A DNA stretch of 64,000 nt. It comes from Protonemura montana (Eukaryota; Arthropoda; Insecta; Plecoptera; Nemouridae). The notes below the pieces were generated by a model, which was given only the letters and a program-made list of their open reading frames with translations, had not been told where the DNA came from and ran no database searches. Location of the stretch: positions 10,909,943 through 10,973,942 of the forward strand of contig OX387603.1 in NCBI GenBank assembly GCA_947568835.1. The letters run 5' to 3'. Within the stretch, counting starts at the first letter, position 1; the number at the start of each line of letters is the position of its first letter. Shown piece by piece: positions 24,401-36,440 of the stretch. Both the position numbers and the translations under genes were made by a program.

Positions 24401-25102
24401 GCTGGGGCCTCCGCTACAGCCGGCTGCGACATCGAGGGCGATGAGAGCGCTGCCAGCAGCAACCGCTGCTCAGTCAGCAAATGAGAGAGCGCATACATTT
24501 CGGTCTCGAGGTCTAGCTAAGAGTTAAGGTTTATAAAGAATCTAGTTTGTTAGTTCAATTATTATTATTATTATTGTGGGGTTTAGTGGCACGACAGCAT
24601 TCAAGTAAATTCAAGTGGCATGAAAGGATACGAGAGATCTCTTTGGCTGTTTCAATGAATTGCATGTAATTATGGTAGACATTCTTCTTAAGTGAGCCAC
24701 TTGTTGACTCCGCGAGTGCCTGAATACGCTGCCTTTGTTGCTGCAGCTCTTGGCCACCAACACATCGCCGCGATAGATCCAAAACATCTGTAACAGAAAA
24801 AATTACATCTTTTGATTGTTTACTGGTTTTATTAATGATCTGATGCATCTGATTTGCATCTGATGTTCTTTTTATATGAATTAAAGGGATTTTTAAAAAG
24901 GAATGGTGGGCGTGATCGCAACGAAAATAAATGCAAGAGCTTATTGACTGAACCGAAGGCAAGACAATCCTACGAGATACGTGAGATGTGGTTTGACCTG
25001 AGTTATTTCACTGATTTTCGCTAGATATGTTGGTTACATACGTTTTTCTGGATTAAAATCGGCAGCCCCAATCTTTTTGACAAACGCAACATTGTCCGCC
25101 AT
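18466..25102 (-). CDS. EXOC8: Exocyst complex component 8 (Exo84)
   Basis: Twelve exons (minus): 25102-25042, 24787-24632, 24512-24316, 23937-23795, 23470-23281, 22730-22602, 21969-21778, 21356-21219, 20831-20657, 20388-20032, 19436-19246 and 18621-18466. All phases agree, giving 694 residues (human about 725). The start is MADNVAFVKKIGAADF. The Vps51/Exo84 coiled-coil signature follows (QRQRIQALAE, NYMQFIETAKEIS, MYALSHLLTEQR), then ILEKVEGC and a PH domain (HLVHEGDLLELD ... MLATWI ... LAVVNVRDAPG ... PHARLFQC). The C-terminal helical exocyst region begins LLDVADELDVSLAQRHFEAA. The protein is a subunit of the exocyst, which tethers secretory vesicles at the plasma membrane; the PH domain binds Ral GTPase or lipids in mammals. 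A 16-residue segment at the PH end is duplicated across exons 5 and 6. Confidence 0.95.
24166..24232 (-). mobile_element. 5S-SINE 3' fragment in EXOC8 intron 3
   Basis: GTTTAACTACCTACTGTTTTG through GGTGCCAGGCAATGA matches the 3' part of the SINE family, diverged. No tail or duplication can be defined, so it is an old truncated copy. A second fragment of the same 3' end (TTATTATTGTGGGGTTTAGTGG) lies at 24559-24600 in intron 2. Confidence 0.5.
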
Positions 25103-25265
25103 CTTCAACACTCGATTGTCATTTGTGACAGTTCGTGTACAGTTGGCTTCAAAAGAAATGGATCAATGAAATTTGTAGAAGGTCAACCACGACAGGAGTT
25201 TTGTAGGTTTGGCTCAGTTTGGCTCGTCCTTTGCGCGACTGGAAGTTTCATTTCTACTTTGTGAA
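25103..25265. promoter_or_regulatory. Bidirectional promoter of EXOC8 and EXOSC10
   Basis: Only 163 bp separate the two divergent start codons (25100-25102 minus and 25266-25268 plus). The core promoters and both 5' UTRs must therefore share or overlap this interval, unless one gene has an upstream non-coding exon. No TATA box is visible. Coordinated constitutive expression is inferred. Confidence 0.7.
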
Positions 25266-28200
25266 ATGGAATCGAACGTAGCCGAGGTATCGGGCAGCTC
25301 AAAAAATGGGGATACAGTCACCGAAACAAAGATTGCTGAACCTACTTTGGGAGGCTTCGAAACTTTCGAGGAGTTTATAAAGGTATAAAAGCATGCTTGA
25401 GCATTTCCTAACCTCCCCACGTGTTCACATTTTGAATCCTTTGACCCCATGATACTATTTATCGTCAAAATTTAATTTTGCGAATAACTTAACACTTGGT
25501 TTGAAAAAAATCCTTTTTATCTCTTTGAGTTGATTAATATTTTTGTAATTTTCAGGCAGGGTTCCGCCCGCTTGTCGAGGCAACCAGATTCGCCAATGGA
25601 CTGCCGACAGATCACGATTGGGATCTTTACATGGGCTACCCTTCTTTCCCCGGGATAATGAATGCTGAGGCTGATAAAATTTTGGAACTGTAAGTATTGC
25701 CCAGAATCAGCATTTTCTCTTACGTAGGTAGGCGACTGATCTGATACTTCTACCATTGAAAACTGCTACCATAATTTTTGAATGCATTTTCTTGTTGCAG
25801 CATGCAGTTGATACTAAAGCACCAGGGCATCCGTGGAAATCTTGCAAAGCGTCCGATGGATGATCAGGTTGAACTTCTAATAGATGCCAACGATGCCATC
25901 CTAGAGCGTGTGGTAAGAGAATTCTGAAGTCAAAATTCCTTTTAGAGATAATTGACAGACTTTCCCTGGAAAAGGGTCAAGCTATCAATGTACCATTACA
26001 TGGTTAACTTAAAGATACTGGTTTGAATGAGAAACTTTATTATGATTATAATTAGATATCACACCGTTTTCTGAACATGAATATTTTCTTCTAAATGTCA
26101 CACTGCCAGTTGCAGTAGATACATTTTTTGAATCATGTTGCAGTGCACAAAGCTAGATGAGATTGAAGGCTTGCGACCTGCCCCGGAACCGTCTCTTGTC
26201 GAAGTCTGCGGCCCAACTGGTCCTGCGCCGGTTTCCGGTTCGTGGAACGCGGCACCGACTGCAAAGGGCATGCGTCTGCTGGCCGCGACTAACGTCCAAC
26301 GACCTCAGACAAGCTTCAAAGACAAGGTCGACAACTCGCGGACGCCATTCATACCCAGAATCACCAAGAAACCAAATGCTATCGTTCCATTGGCCGTACG
26401 ACTTGAGGTTTCGTTGGATGGTGTTGAGAGGTAATACAGCGACTGGTGTTTACATTGTGGTGCTTATTTTTATGACCTTGTCTGTTATAAATAGCGCTCC
26501 TAGATTGGTGCTCAAACTACTCATTTGGGTCCAAGATTCGACTTTGAGATACAGTAATAAAATACCTTTTTTATGTGTTTGTCTTGATTTGGAGTTATTT
26601 GTGGTCTGTGACAGTTTCACAATTTGTTTTGTTGTATTTTCATTTTTTTTCTTTCTTTCTGAGAACCGTTATGATTTTTTTAACTGAAATTATTCCTATA
26701 ACAATAAACTTAATTTTTTTCTTGCTTTAGAGGCAGCCATTGGTGCAGAAAGATTATATTAATAAGAAGAAGCTAAAAGTTTCTAAATACTCTCTTAGTT
26801 AGATATTAGTAAGGCTATGTTCAGGGTTTTGCAAAGAAAGGAGATACATTTTCTCATCACTTCCACACAGTAATCACCACTCACATTGTCCAACCGCATT
26901 GATCACAGTTACAGCCACCCGTACGAAGCAGAACTAGAACAGTGGACCGTACCTCCAGCGCAACTCCTCGCCCGCACTCCGCGGCCCCCGCCAGCTGTCG
27001 ATGCTACGCCGCTGGTGGAGGTTACAACACCCGCACAGTTGCCCGCCATGCTTGCCGACCTCCGCAAGCACAAAGAGCTTGCCGTCGATCTCGAGCACCA
27101 TTCTTACCGCTCTTTCCAAGGATTCACGTGTCTCATGCAAATTTCGACGCGGGACACCGACTATCTGGTTGATACTCTGACGTTGCGCGAGCATTTGCAT
27201 TGCCTCAATGAGGTGTTTACAGATCCTGATATTGTGAAGGTAGGATCAAGCTTCAAAACCAACTAGGACATTTTTTTTAATATGCAAGTATTTTTGCTAT
27301 TATTGTTTTAATGAAAAAAAAGTCTGATGAAATCTAAATCCAATATTTAGTTAATTTGAGGTACCTAAGTATTCTTTGAAAGCGTGTCATTGAGGAGATA
27401 AAGATTATTTATTTATTTTCTTAATGTGTTTCTATGAGCCTGTGTGGACAAAATTTCCACTTAAGTGAAAAGTTTGTCTGCCATGTTGTCGAGTGTTTTC
27501 TTCCAAACCGTCTTCTGACGTAGCCACTGGTTGATAGTACGGCTGAACGAAAGCTGGTTTCTCGATTACATCATAGTAGCCTTTGACCCTCTCTAAAAAG
27601 TTTATGGTAAGATGATTGACTTTGTCACGGCAGAACTCATTTCTTGGCATCTTATTAAATAGTGAACTTTGAAATAAAATTTGAGTTTTGTTATTGAGTA
27701 CCATTGAAGTCATAATACATACATACATGTAACTACCATAGCCTTAAAATGTTGCCATAAAATGTGTGGAATTTGAATATTCTGCTAGGTGCTACCCAAA
27801 ACTATGGTAGTAACTGTTACTATTACCATACCCTACTTCGGTAACACTTAACTCACGTATTGCCCCGAGAGTGTCGGCGAAGAACCACATTGATCGTTTT
27901 GTCAAAGTCTCAAAGACTAGGAGTCTGGCAAACTGCTATCTCGCTGAGATATTTCGTTATGCTCAGGTCCTCCACGGATCCGACCACGACGTCGAGTGGC
28001 TGCAGCGAGACCTATGCTGCTATCTGGTGAACATGTTCGACACGCATCAAGCTGCCAAGTTGCTCAGTATGCCTCACCTGTCGTTGGCTTACCTGCTGCA
28101 ACACTACTGCAAAGTGAGTGCACACAATTGCTTAGTTATCATATGACGTCATATCCAAACGTTCGGCCAAAACGCGGCCACGTTTGTTTATCTACCGTAT

Positions 28201-31200
28201 GCAATTGGGTTCAAAAATAGTAGACAAATATGTAATTTTTCTCTTCGCTACTGCAGATGTCTTCAATATTTTTTAATGCTTACTCAATTGCTGACGGTTA
28301 TAATTATATTTTACAGTACTATTTGTATTGTTTTTATGATTGTAGATTCTCGAAAGGGCTAATTTGATGAATCAATATCTTTAATTGTAAGTCAAGGTTC
28401 CTTCATTTATATTTAACATTTTCCCAATTTTTGTCCAGGTTAGCGCTGATAAGCGTTTCCAGCTGGCTGACTGGCGCATTCGGCCGCTGCCGCAGGAACT
28501 GAAGCGGTATGCTCGTGAGGATACTCACCACCTGCTCTACGTGTACGATCTGATGACCAACCAGCTCCTAGAAGCAGGCGAAAACATGCTCGGCGCAGTC
28601 TACTCGCGAGGGGTCGTGCTATGTCAGAGGGTTCGTTTTCTTGCCACCACAAAGCTCAGTACAAAATGCAAACATTTTTCTTGCTGCCTAACTGTAAGAA
28701 TTGGCTGATTTGTGGATCATAGGCCATCCATAGGTCTACAGGGAACATTTTTAAGAATTGCTACAAATAAAAAACTGGCTGTATGACTTTGAGGTATCCA
28801 TATATCTAGGGACACAATTTCTGCTACGCATTTTATTTATTCATTTATTTCTTTTATTCTTTTAATTTTTCACAATTATACACATATAATGCATTTTAGG
28901 TACACATAAAGAAAACAAAAAAAAAATGACCAAGTGAATAATCCTGCATAAGTCACACTTGTGTGTAGGCTTGTATGTATGTATGTATGTATGTATATAT
29001 GTTTATTGCATGAATAGTTGTTAATACATAATACATGTCAATGGGTCACATTCAAAGTAGTAATATTAGAATAATGCATCCTAACATCACTTTTTGTTGT
29101 TCCATGCAACCTTCTTCTATAATTAAGACTATGCCTGTAAGTCTGACTTCTCATCCTCTAGTTGGTACATTTTTTTAACTTCTTTTTTGAATTTTTCTGG
29201 TCCATATGTCTTGGTTTTTTCTGGTAATAGGTTATATAGTGATGTTCCAAAGTGTGTGAAAGAGGCGCAGTACTTTTTTGTTCGGTGGTGTTGCGTGGCA
29301 TCAAAGCATGCGTGTAGCATCAAAATATAAATTGATGCTACGTGTTACATTGCAACGTGTTTTTACATGGGTAGTTAATTATTTCCCAGCGTCCGTGCTT
29401 CTCTTTCTAGCGGTAGAATTGACATTTTAAGAAGACCTGGCATGAATATCTAAGAATTATTGAGAAACTTGTTAGTGCTACCTTAACCTTAAGGAAACTA
29501 ATTGAATCTTTCTGTTGGTCAGCGCTATGTGAAGCCACCCTGGGACACTGAAGGTCACATGGCATTAGCGCGACGCACTCAGCGACTGCTCGACAACAAA
29601 CAGGTGTTTGCGCTGAAACAGCTGTACGAGTGGCGCGACCTCACTGCGCGTCAGGAGGACGAGAGCACAGGGTAAAGACCGACAGCATTTGTAAATAAGA
29701 CTAGATCTGCTTATCAATGTCAGCATAACGGTGTTAATGGTTGTGATGTTTTGACAGTTAAGGAAGATTGATTAAGTTACAAAAAATATACACTGACAAT
29801 TCAGTAGACAACAAGAAATTGAGTAATTTAATACACATGGATTTTGACAAAGACTTGGATATGTTTCTATTTGTCTTCATTTCTTTAATTTACTTTTGGT
29901 ATAGATCTTGGTAAAAAAAAATCAAATCGGTAAGAAAAATGTACTGGTGATCATTTGTAGTTTTTACCCATAGGTTTGCTCTCATAAACACAATCTGACT
30001 GGCAAATTATTATAAATGTGATTAATGGCTGATTTAACTGCCAGCTTCTTTCCTCTTTACAAAGTTTTACCTTCCTCTCCCTGGTCGCTTATAAAACTGG
30101 TTTGATTTTGTGCTGGCTCCAAATGTCACTTTCCTCCAGTTTCTGATAGGGCTTCTAATTATTGTCTATGTATATTTAGTTTTCTCTAGAAAGTACCTCA
30201 ACTGATTTGCTTTCGGTTAATGCTAGTATTGTGTCTTCCGCTAATGCAACTGACAGATTAACCGACTGTTTCCAGCTACATATTGCCTAACCACATGCTG
30301 CTGGGCGTGTCTGAAGCGTTGCCGAGGGAGATGCAGGGTATCCTAGCTTGCTGCAACCCGGTGCCGCCACTAGTCCGACAGCATCTTGTGCAGCTCCACC
30401 AGATGATCCTCCGTGCTCGCGACCAATCACTTGTGAAGGTAGAAACGATTCCCTTCCCCTTGCCGACTGAGAGATTTGCAGCGATGCACTTCGCTGCATT
30501 TGGGTATAATGTACAGTTACCGTTTTGTCATGACTTGGGGGGACTACCTTATCAGGCTCTTTAACTACAGGAGCAGAATAAACAATTAACCTTCAAAATG
30601 TGATGTGGACCTCTTAATTATTCTATATATATACTCATTGTGCGCATAACATTGCATCTGGTCAGCAGGAGCTTGTAGAGAAATAATATTAATATTAAGT
30701 ACCAAATATTTCTTGCTCAAGTAGAGTTATGTTACCATTCCTGATACCTGGTATTTCTAGCATAATTGCAAAATGGGCTATCCTTTATATCAAAATGCAA
30801 TTCTGAAGGTGATTGTTAGTCTTATGAAAAAAATGAACATTCAACTGCCAAATTGTTTTTGATAATGTGAGTATTTTCTTGGAGCTCTGCAAGTTTATTT
30901 AATAAGTTAGCAGCTAAATTTGGACTATTTAGGCAAATAACTAATTGTGATATATGCTTATTTGTATTTGCAACTGCTATTTGCCATGCTCGGTTAATAA
31001 AGGTCTCATACTCATATTTGCACACATCTCCGTATTTTCACCATCTGCTCATTAGACCCAGGAAAGATTAAAGGTTCATTACTTGATGGTGGATAATAAT
31101 TGGCGACATGTAAATTTTGCATGTCGATTTTTCAACAGATACCTTGACGTTCCTCACAGGTAGCTTAATGTGGGTTACATAGATAGGCAAATGCCAGCAC

Positions 31201-32015
31201 TACAGGTCTTTGTAGTTGTCACTGATTTGTAATTTCTATTATTCACAAGTTGAAATCCCAATGTGGTATTGCAACCAACCTGGCCTTACAACCTTACGCA
31301 GATTTACCATATAATAAATAAAGGTGTAATATATGACCTTTCTAGTGCTGTACTTTCTGACTTTGAATTCCAGATCGAAATTCAATTGCACTTTAACAGA
31401 TACATAATTAAAGAACTTGTATTTTACTGCTGGTGATTGAACTTTTTCAGTGCTTAATAATTCACTATTTTAGAAGCAAATTTTCTTAGATCCAAGCGAG
31501 TTAGTTCCATTCTGATATTGGGCACTGTGGTTTTTAATTCAATTGAAGATCAGAATTAAAGTTGGTACTGATTTGTATCAACCAGACATCCGATAGTTAA
31601 AAACAACCACACCATATGTTGTCGACGAAGCAGGCACAAGGCCAAAGTTGGCACGCCTGGAATGCTAGGTAAGCGATTTCCGTCCATTCTATGATCACTA
31701 TGACACTTCCGTACGCAGATTAGTAGAATTGGTAAATTAATTATTATTTAAGTGAATATTTTCCACAGAAATGAACCAAAAATTTCAATCGGCCATAGAA
31801 TATAAGAATGTGTTAGGTTCTTTGCAGGTAACACAAAAGTTGGTGACTAAACCTTGATCAGAATTGATCAAAACACAATTGTGCTGATCATGCAAGACAT
31901 CACCAGGGTTTCTTTCAATCAGCTCAACTTTCAACTGTGACCTCAAACCAGTGATGTATTCGTAAAAATTTTAGTGGGGGTACGCAAAAATGACCCATTT
32001 TTTTGTGTCGGCGGG

Positions 32016-32046
<31 letters not shown>

Positions 32047-35000
32047 ACCCAAGGCGAATGCACCGAAAGAGTGGGGAAATAAGGGGCTTCGGGCGCAGCT
32101 CCAAGTTAATTTTTATTCTAAGGTTTCTTTTGGAGTCAATTTACGATGAAATTGGGCTTGGAATGACATGGTCAGAACTGTATTTTTAATTACGTAATGA
32201 TTTTGAGAAAATTAAATTAATGCCGCCCTCTCATGTCTACACATTCCCACATTGTTGCAGTCTTTAAATTTGGTGGGGATTCGGGAATTTGGTACAAGAA
32301 AGTCAATCATTTTAATCGAATACTGGTTTTAATTTTTGTTGAAACTATCCATAGTTACGCGCGTACTTTCGCGTTGAGGAGATTACATCAGTTTTATTAT
32401 TTGTGGTGTTTAACGACGCACTGTTTTGACAACTGGCCATGCGGCACTGGTCTAATGGCGTCGGTGAATGAGTGGATGATGATGATGAACCTAACCTAGC
32501 CTAGAAGGGAGGAGGGGAAACCCGATGCCGGCACGTAGCCTACTCCTGTCGAAGACCAAGGGGACCACCGGCTTCACGTCCCTTCCGAAGGACGGTACAA
32601 CTCGAACAGTTGGATTCCTCCACAAATCCATGCTGTCGAGAGGTTGATAAGCAAGGCGAGTGAAGTTGCTGTACTAACTTTCATCCCTCCAACCTCTCTC
32701 CCGAACAGAACTGGTCATGTGTATAATGGTTACCTATCCAAAACCTGACCCAGTGCAGTGTTGCTTAACTTCGGTGATTTAACGAGAACCGGTGTTTCCA
32801 ACGCGCCAAACCGTGTGGTTTAAATCAGTTTCCACAATGACTCTTTTTCATTGGGCTCCTTGCTGCTGCGTGATGCGACGATGGTGATGTCTTCAACTTC
32901 CCCCAAACCAAATTTTGTTTTTTTAGGAGGACCAAGGCCCCAAAGGGAACGCAAATCCACTTGCTTCCTCTTCTGCATCTTGAATTGAACTAACTCGTCC
33001 AGTGTGGCTCGTGTGTGGCATTTTGGTTATTGTTTGTATTTTTGTCTTTCCTGCGAATTCTTATTATTTACGCGGGTTTGTTTCGGAGACCGCCGTGCAA
33101 CGCCGCGAAAGCGGCTACCGACTTCCCGAAGTGATAACAGTAACATGGTTCTAACTAAACCCTTTGTTGCGAGTCGCGACACCGACATAGTTCCAGCTCT
33201 GGTTCCAGCCTACCTACTCTTAGTACATTCTTGGTAGGTTTATTTTTAAGTAAGTGGATTATTAGGAATGAAACCCTTAACTGGAATATTTTCGTCTTGA
33301 AAATAAAGAAGTGCACGATATTTCGAATAATCATAATTTAATACTGCGTTCCTGTGCGTTCACCTGCGTTCCCTCAAAAGTTTAAAGTGGGGGTACGGCC
33401 AAAAATAAAATAAATAGTGGGTGGACTGCGTACACCCGCGTGCATTGACCAATACATCACTGCCTCAAACCTGAATGAAAGTCATGTGCATACAGATAAT
33501 GGAGGAGACGCGTCCGGCACATCAGCGACCAGCATGGGCAGCAGAGAGAGATCCGGAAGCGCCACTGCATTGTCCACACGACCTCTCGCGCTCAGCCGAG
33601 TTCCGAGATGACCTGCCTGTCCTGCTCACTGCGGCCAAAAGCAGCATCCCGCCGCGACGCACAAAGGTGCGCGCCAAGCGCCCCACGTTATCTGTGTTTG
33701 ATCTCGTGCTCAAGGTGTGTGAAGGGTGGGGAATCATGTATTTATTTGTTATTTTTAGTCACAGCCATCCTGTATACTGAAAATTCATATCAAGTTTGAA
33801 AGCAGGTGTGCCAAGCGGCTGGTATAAAGACTGGAAGAGGGTGGAAAAAACACAACTTACCATAAATGACAAATGTCTTAGATCCCTAAGATGTAGAAAG
33901 TTGTTGAACGCTATCAACTGTTGTCGGCTATTGTCTAGTTTGCTCATTTTACACTTTTACACTCAGCGCAATCTAGGCAGGAGACGACTCTCACCATTTT
34001 TTGCAATTAGTGTTTTAGTTATTTTTAGGTAGGGTTTCCTTCATTCTCTTCCCAGGTCATAAATCTAACTTGAATTACTGGTGAATTTGATTGCATTTAA
34101 GATTTGTCTCATGACTATTAGTTAGGATTTGATTATTCCAATCTCCATCCCTTACAAGTTACAGGGAATATATTTTCAATCTGATAATAGAATACCACTT
34201 ATGCCTCGAAATTGTCACCAAAACATGAATCTCTTTTGGGTGGCTTTAGTTATGAATTTGAGCTTTAGTGTAAGCAGGTTCATAATCCCAAATACATTTC
34301 CATCACTCTGGGTAACATGGGGATGATGGGGGACATCAAATCTGATAAGTTTTAAATTGATCGAGAAAAACGGGTCATTTCTAGGCCTAACATAAGTTTG
34401 GTTTTGTCTGCAGATCTCAAAGGGCCTCCCAGAAAGGCTGCAGCAGGTGCACTTTTTAAGCCCTTACCAGCGGTGCAAGGCGGTGCAGCCATTTGTTCAG
34501 GCCCAGGCAGAGGAGGAGGCCAAGAGCAAGGAGGCCGAGCTGGCTGCTTCAGAGGTGGCCAAGGAGGACACAGAGAACCAGGATAGGATGGCTCGCGTGA
34601 GTACACCAACACCCTCTACTTGTCATAAATTGTGCCTTATTTTTGGTGCTTTTTTCCGGTTGGTGCATACTACTTTTGCACATTGTGCGCACTTCGAGAT
34701 TTTTATCGTATCAACATGGGTAAATACCTATGAACACTGGATCAAAGTATTAAATGCCAATTGCTAAAGATAGCCGATGTACTTCGACATTTTGACTTCT
34801 ACCCTGCCATATCTATCAACATCATTTTTTATGTATTCGGCCATTCCTACCTTGAAATGTTTTCTTTCTTTTCTTTTCCTCTCTTCCCCTCTTCATAAAC
34901 CCTGCTACTTTATCAAGAATTGCCAAGATAAATGAACATTACGTGTATTTTTAACTACATTGACCATTATGCTGTTATGGCAACCATTCCATCATCGCCC

Positions 35001-35887
35001 ATATTTTTTTCTACCCGCAGCTTGCAGCCCATTTGATCGCCGAGAAAGAACGGCTGGAACTGCAGCCACTCCGCCAGCAGAAGCGTTCCCGGGTGGAAAC
35101 CACCGAGCCAGAAGCAAAACGAAACAAAATCGCCGTACCAGAGCCTGTTCAGGTCAAGGTGGAGCCTGTCGAGCCGGTTCCTCCCAAGGCGAAGGTCATA
35201 ACTTCACAATCAGCTCAGAATGTGGTGCCAAGGAATCAGAGCAAGCGGAGTATAAAACGCCAGAAGAAAGCCGAAAAGGCGGAACAGACGCCCTTCCAAC
35301 CTTTCGATTACAGCGCGGTTGATTTCGGCGCGTTTAAGGGGGGGAGTGCGGTCCCTTCAAAAATCGGCAATAAGCAGAAAAAACACAAGGCCAAGGTATG
35401 TTTATTTATCCTCACTGTTGTGATAAAGAAGGAAAGCAAAGAAACACTACTTACCGGAGAAGAAAATTGCGCTTCCTCTCTTTACCTCTTTACAATCAAT
35501 ATCCACCACCTGGCACCCTATTTTCATTATTTATTCCTAGATTCTCAAGTTTTGTTGCGGTTACCTTTTGCTTCACATTCTGAAATCTCTTGCTGTAACA
35601 GACCACACTCTTGATGCAAACTCTCTGCAGTCATCAACGTTTAGATTTGAATTCAAACATTTTTCATAATAGATGATTAACTTAAAAATAATTTGGCAGG
35701 TTTTAGTGTGATTAATCCTAGACCATTGCCTTTTGCATAATTAGAAATACACATGCACTGAATTATTTAGTCCATATTTGAAGTCAACCAGTATTGTAGT
35801 GAATCCAAACCAAGATTGTTCTCTTTCTCCTTCCAGGGCAATAAGAAGTTCAATAATAAGAGTATGACCTTCCCTGGTAAGAAGTAA
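25266..35887 (+). CDS. EXOSC10: Exosome 3'-5' exoribonuclease EXOSC10/Rrp6
   Basis: Thirteen exons in phase: 25266-25382, 25556-25689, 25801-25912, 26144-26430, 26909-27239, 27967-28113, 28439-28630, 29523-29671, 30276-30438, 33496-33714, 34414-34596, 35021-35395 and 35837-35887; 819 residues. An N-terminal PMC2NT domain (about 30-120) is followed by the Rrp6 linker YSHPYEAELEQW. The DEDD-y exonuclease has Exo I DLE (D277, E279), Exo II GSDHDVEWLQ (about D335) and Exo III Y400-x3-D404 (RYAREDTHHLL). An HRDC domain follows (about 465-545, YILPNHMLL, GILACCNPVPPLVRQ). The basic C-terminus ends in the conserved motifs PFDYSAVDFGAF and NKSMTFPGKK. It trims rRNA, snoRNA and aberrant RNA as part of the nuclear exosome. 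The donor of exon 4 was set at 26430 because only that restores phase into exon 5. Intron 9 is the longest and contains a hAT element with a SINE inside it. Confidence 0.95.
28970..29340 (-). mobile_element. LINE 3' end with (ATAC)n tail in EXOSC10 intron 7
   Basis: The minus-strand frame 29323-29129 ends HFGTSLYNLLPEKTKTYGPE and then KFKKEVKKMYQLEDEK before the stop. This is the typical C-terminal tail of a non-LTR retrotransposon reverse-transcriptase ORF. After about 120 bases of 3' UTR the element ends in a GTAT/ATAC microsatellite at 28976-28996. It is 5' truncated, and its tail differs from the LINE fragment at 49.2 kb, so at least two families are present. Confidence 0.65.
30439..31940. 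other. EXOSC10 intron 9, left part
   Basis: Non-coding intron. A minus-strand frame at 31025-30822 (CKYEYETFINRAWQIA..., ending in a stop) may be another retroelement remnant, but it lacks a diagnostic motif. Nothing else was recognised. Confidence 0.35.
31949..33462. mobile_element. Non-autonomous hAT transposon hosting a SINE, 1.5 kb
   Basis: The termini CAGTGATGTATTCG and (inverted) CAGTGATGTATTGG are flanked by a perfect 8-bp duplication, CCTCAAAC, at 31941-31948 and 33463-33470. The subterminal sequence TGGGGGTACG occurs in inverted orientation at both ends. A 25-base G run lies at 32013-32037. A full-length 5S-SINE (32395-32820) was inserted later, as it has its own duplication. Without the SINE the element is about 1.08 kb and carries no recognisable transposase. 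It ends 33 bp before the acceptor of EXOSC10 exon 10. Confidence 0.92.
32395..32820 (-). mobile_element. 5S rRNA-derived SINE, full length, inside the hAT element
   Basis: On the minus strand: SINE leader, 5S-like head (ACACCGGTTCTCGTTAAATCACCGAAG, then TTAAGCAACACTGC), shared body, and an (AAT)n tail, here short. The flanks TACATCAGTTT (32384-32394) and TAAATCAGTTT (32821-32831) give an 11-bp target duplication with one mismatch. Sequence is close to the copies at 1733 and 41936. Confidence 0.88.
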
Positions 35888-35944
35888 CAAGACATCATGC
35901 TGCACTTCTTCATCGTCAAGTTTTTCACCCATGTATAAAAAAAA

Positions 35945-35950
35945 AATAAA
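35945..35950 (+). terminator. EXOSC10 poly(A) signal
   Basis: AATAAA lies 58 bases after the EXOSC10 stop codon, in an A-rich context. A second AATAAA near 36020 is an alternative. Confidence 0.55.
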
Positions 35951-36313
35951 ACAAATCTGCTACTGACACTTATCACCTAAGGTTTCATTTGTATCCCATT
36001 CATTCCTGCAATCCTGAGAATAAAAGATTTCAATCTTTGCTGCCTAACAAAGAGAAATGCATAGTGAAGGAAAGTAAGAGGATGTCTTCCTGCTCTCTCA
36101 ACCAATAATTTCAAAGAAGTTGATTAACAGTTCACAGTCAAGTGAAATAACAACACCACAAGTTGGATTTTCAACATTTTATCAGTAAAAAATCATAACA
36201 GTCTAAATTTGATCCCAACCTTCCTGTCTGAAAAGCAATGTTCACATTTATAGCTGCAACAAGACAGCGAATGAAACGATCAATACATATATCTGTATTT
36301 TAATGAGGTTTTT

Positions 36314-36319
36314 TTTATT
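36314..36319 (-). terminator. HSP60 poly(A) signal
   Basis: AATAAA on the minus strand about 120 bases beyond the HSP60 stop (36441), followed by an A/T-rich stretch. EXOSC10 and HSP60 are convergent, with about 550 bp between stops. Confidence 0.5.
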
Positions 36320-36440
36320 AAAGAGTGCTACAAAACTGATCGCAGCTACTAACAAGTATGTACATGTGTGGCGGCGCAGCGCAGACAGGGGGCGAGCGGA
36401 ATGGGTCGGCGTGCGCCGCCGGTTCTCTCCTAACAACAAC

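Noticed and set aside
26732-26800. Additional EXOSC10 exon (RQPLVQKDYINKKK)
   Set aside because: It has no in-frame donor, and extending exon 4 to 26430 restores phase into exon 5 without it.
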